From assembly GCA_036397835.1 (NCBI GenBank), contig DASWIG010000123.1, positions 1 through 16,824 of the forward strand: a stretch of 16,824 bases of DNA, read 5' to 3'. Positions 16,001 through 16,824 of this stretch are shown piece after piece (the stretch's first letter is position 1; the number at the start of each line of letters is the position of its first letter). The stretch comes from DASWIG01 sp036397835. Its GTDB lineage: Bacteria; Acidobacteriota; Thermoanaerobaculia; Multivoradales; J023. The notes beneath the pieces were generated by a model. It did no database searches and had not been told where the DNA came from. It saw nothing but the letters and a program-made list of their open reading frames with translations. The translations under genes and the position numbers were made by a program.

Positions 16001-16496
16001 CTCGCCGTGCCCCGAGAGCGATGGGTAGAGCGTTCGTACAAGCGTCGTGGGCGGGCGCGGCGAGGCGGGTCCGCGGGACGGCGCTGGCGTGGCGCTCGGG
16101 CTCCCGCCGCAGCGCGGAGGCCGGAGCCTCTCCGGAGGCCGCACGCTCCAAGTTGTCCACCAGGTGGCCGAGCGAGCGCAGCTTGCGCCGCAGGGCTTCC
16201 GCCCGTTCGGCGTCGTCGACCTCGGCCAGCCGCCGCTCGAGCTCGACGAGCCGGTCGCGCAGACCCTCAGCTTCGAGGCGCTGGTCCTCGGCCCATCGGG
16301 AGTCGGCGTTCGCCCGTCGGGCGGCGCTTTCGAGCCGGTGCCGCACCTCGTGATCGAGCTCCTGGAGGCGCTCGTGCAGCGCCGCCGCCAGAGGCTTGGC
16401 GGCAGCCTTCGGGTCTGCCGGTTGGGACTGGACGGCCGCGGCGAGGGCCAGGTGCAGCAGAAGGACGAGCAAGGCGAAGGTCGACGGTCGATACAT
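13081..16496 (-). CDS. Large secreted protein: coiled coil, PPC-like domain and eight CnaB-like/paired-Cys repeats; frameshifted at 16010-16013
   Basis: The start is the ATG at 16496 with GGGAG six bases upstream, opening a signal peptide (MYRPSTFALLVLLLHLALAAA). A charged helical region (about 33-120) leads to DACTNALPIALG. There the frame breaks in a run of four Gs; one extra G would restore GGTASGTTVGAAQDGVATCG and link to the long downstream frame, giving about 1138 residues. After the break come a PPC-like beta domain (DVWYKL to YWIRVSGFGGASGPFELHL), eight repeats of about 95-110 residues, and the tail VFSDGFETGNMSAWS. Each repeat has a carboxypeptidase-regulatory/CnaB-like sandwich (x-I-x-G-x-V-T...TG-x-P...GLPAG-x-YFV) followed by DELYDD, a cysteine pair and DPTTGTPVAV...GVDFALD. 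No sortase motif or membrane anchor is seen. The intact downstream frame suggests a recent mutation, a sequencing error, or a switch. Function is unknown; adhesion or a surface scaffold is a guess. Confidence 0.82.
13156..15690 (-). repeat. Eight tandem protein repeats (about 300 bp each)
   Basis: Eight diverged units run in frame. Each begins with a glycine-rich x-I-x-G-x-V-T, has a GLPAG-x-Y turn, and closes with VDFALD or a close variant. Each holds one cysteine pair with three to nine residues between the cysteines (for example CPHDSC, CPGGC, CAGDC, and a longer one in the last unit). Divergence between units is high enough that they are old, though boundary segments stay similar at the DNA level. 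Confidence 0.88.
16010..16013 (-). other. Probable one-base frameshift in a G run
   Basis: Upstream of this GGGG (minus strand) the reading frame encodes signal peptide, helix and DACTNALPIALG; downstream, the frame shifted by one encodes TASGTTVGAAQDG and the rest of the protein. The two pieces form a continuous PPC-like domain only if one G is added. The upstream frame continues as Arg/Pro/Ser-rich nonsense to 15813, and the downstream frame has no ribosome site of its own. Confidence 0.75.
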
Positions 16497-16605
16497 GGCG
16501 GGCTCCCGGATTCTGAAAACGGTTCGGTTCATTCAAAAGACAACGCGACGAACCGGGAGGATTCGGATCTTCCTCCGCAGCCCTTGACCCTGTCGGGGCG
16601 GCCCG

Positions 16606-16824
16606 CTACCGCTCGTAGACGGTCCGGCCACCGACGATCGTCATCACCACCTCGAGGTCCTTGAGCTGCGCCGGCGGCACGGCGAACGGGTCGCGGTCGA
16701 GGACCACGACGTCGGCGAGCTTGCCCGGCGTCAGCGAGCCCTTCGCGTCCTCCTCGCCGGCGGCCCAGGCGTTGTGGATCGTGTAGGCGCGCAGGGCGGT
16801 CTCGAGGTCGACGCGCTCCTCGGG
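16606..16824 (-). CDS. Amidohydrolase (YtcJ-like), C-terminal end (cut by window edge)
   Basis: The last 72 residues end at a TAG (16606-16608). The pattern AYTIHNAWAAGEED, KGSLTPGKLADVVVLDRDPF, and VVMTIVGGRTVYER is the C-terminal signature of the YtcJ-like amidohydrolase family (Amidohydro_3), where the chain returns to the small beta-sandwich domain after the metal-dependent TIM barrel. Metal ligands lie upstream of the window. The natural substrate cannot be told from this end. It lies 109 bp before the large repeat protein gene on the same strand, and no clear terminator or promoter was found between them. Confidence 0.92.
   Translation of the reverse strand, partial: PEERVDLETALRAYTIHNAWAAGEEDAKGSLTPGKLADVVVLDRDPFAVPPAQLKDLEVVMTIVGGRTVYER

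Noticed and set aside
13030..16353. A 1107-codon open frame on the plus strand opposite the large repeat gene
   Set aside because: It mirrors the GC-biased codons of the minus-strand gene, has no recognisable domain or ribosome site, and its composition (Arg, Val, Asp, Ala) is typical of antisense shadow frames.

Overview
The window is very GC-rich, with coding on nearly every base and large secreted repeat proteins. A fused alpha/beta 2-oxoacid dehydrogenase E1, an RNase E/G with a long basic tail, and secreted proteins ending in an 'F-x-DGFE-x-G' tail together suggest an environmental bacterium such as Acidobacteriota (Thermoanaerobaculia-like). That assignment is an impression from gene content and composition; no rRNA or other phylogenetic marker is present. 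All genes but one lie on the minus strand.

Layout from left to right: (1) the N-terminal 235 residues of an ABC1/UbiB-family atypical kinase (minus). (2) Divergent from it across 64 bp, the only plus-strand gene, an AAA ATPase with a C-terminal PD-(D/E)XK nuclease-like domain. (3) Convergent with that, a secreted 867-residue protein in which one Calx-beta domain sits between two sets of seven blade-like repeats. (4) A tRNA-Gln(TTG). (5) A 533-residue protein that matches the N-terminal half of VioB (the bisindole synthase of violacein biosynthesis) and ends where VioB's ferritin-like domain would begin. (6) A fused E1 enzyme followed after 52 bp by an RNase E/G gene, probably one operon with a promoter near 12298-12326. 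(7) Two related secreted proteins, one large (eight CnaB-like repeats with a paired-cysteine loop) and one small (a single repeat), sharing the same leader, helix and C-terminal tail. (8) The C-terminus of a YtcJ-like amidohydrolase at the right edge.

The parts most worth a second look are the stand-alone VioB N-terminal half, the pair of repeat proteins, and the seven + Calx-beta + seven architecture. In the repeat pair, the small member looks like a deletion derivative and the large member carries a one-base frameshift in a G run. The genes do not form one obvious pathway: a housekeeping block (E1, RNase E/G, tRNA, UbiB-type kinase) is interspersed with secreted and accessory genes. No CRISPR array, insertion sequence, integrase or rRNA was seen.
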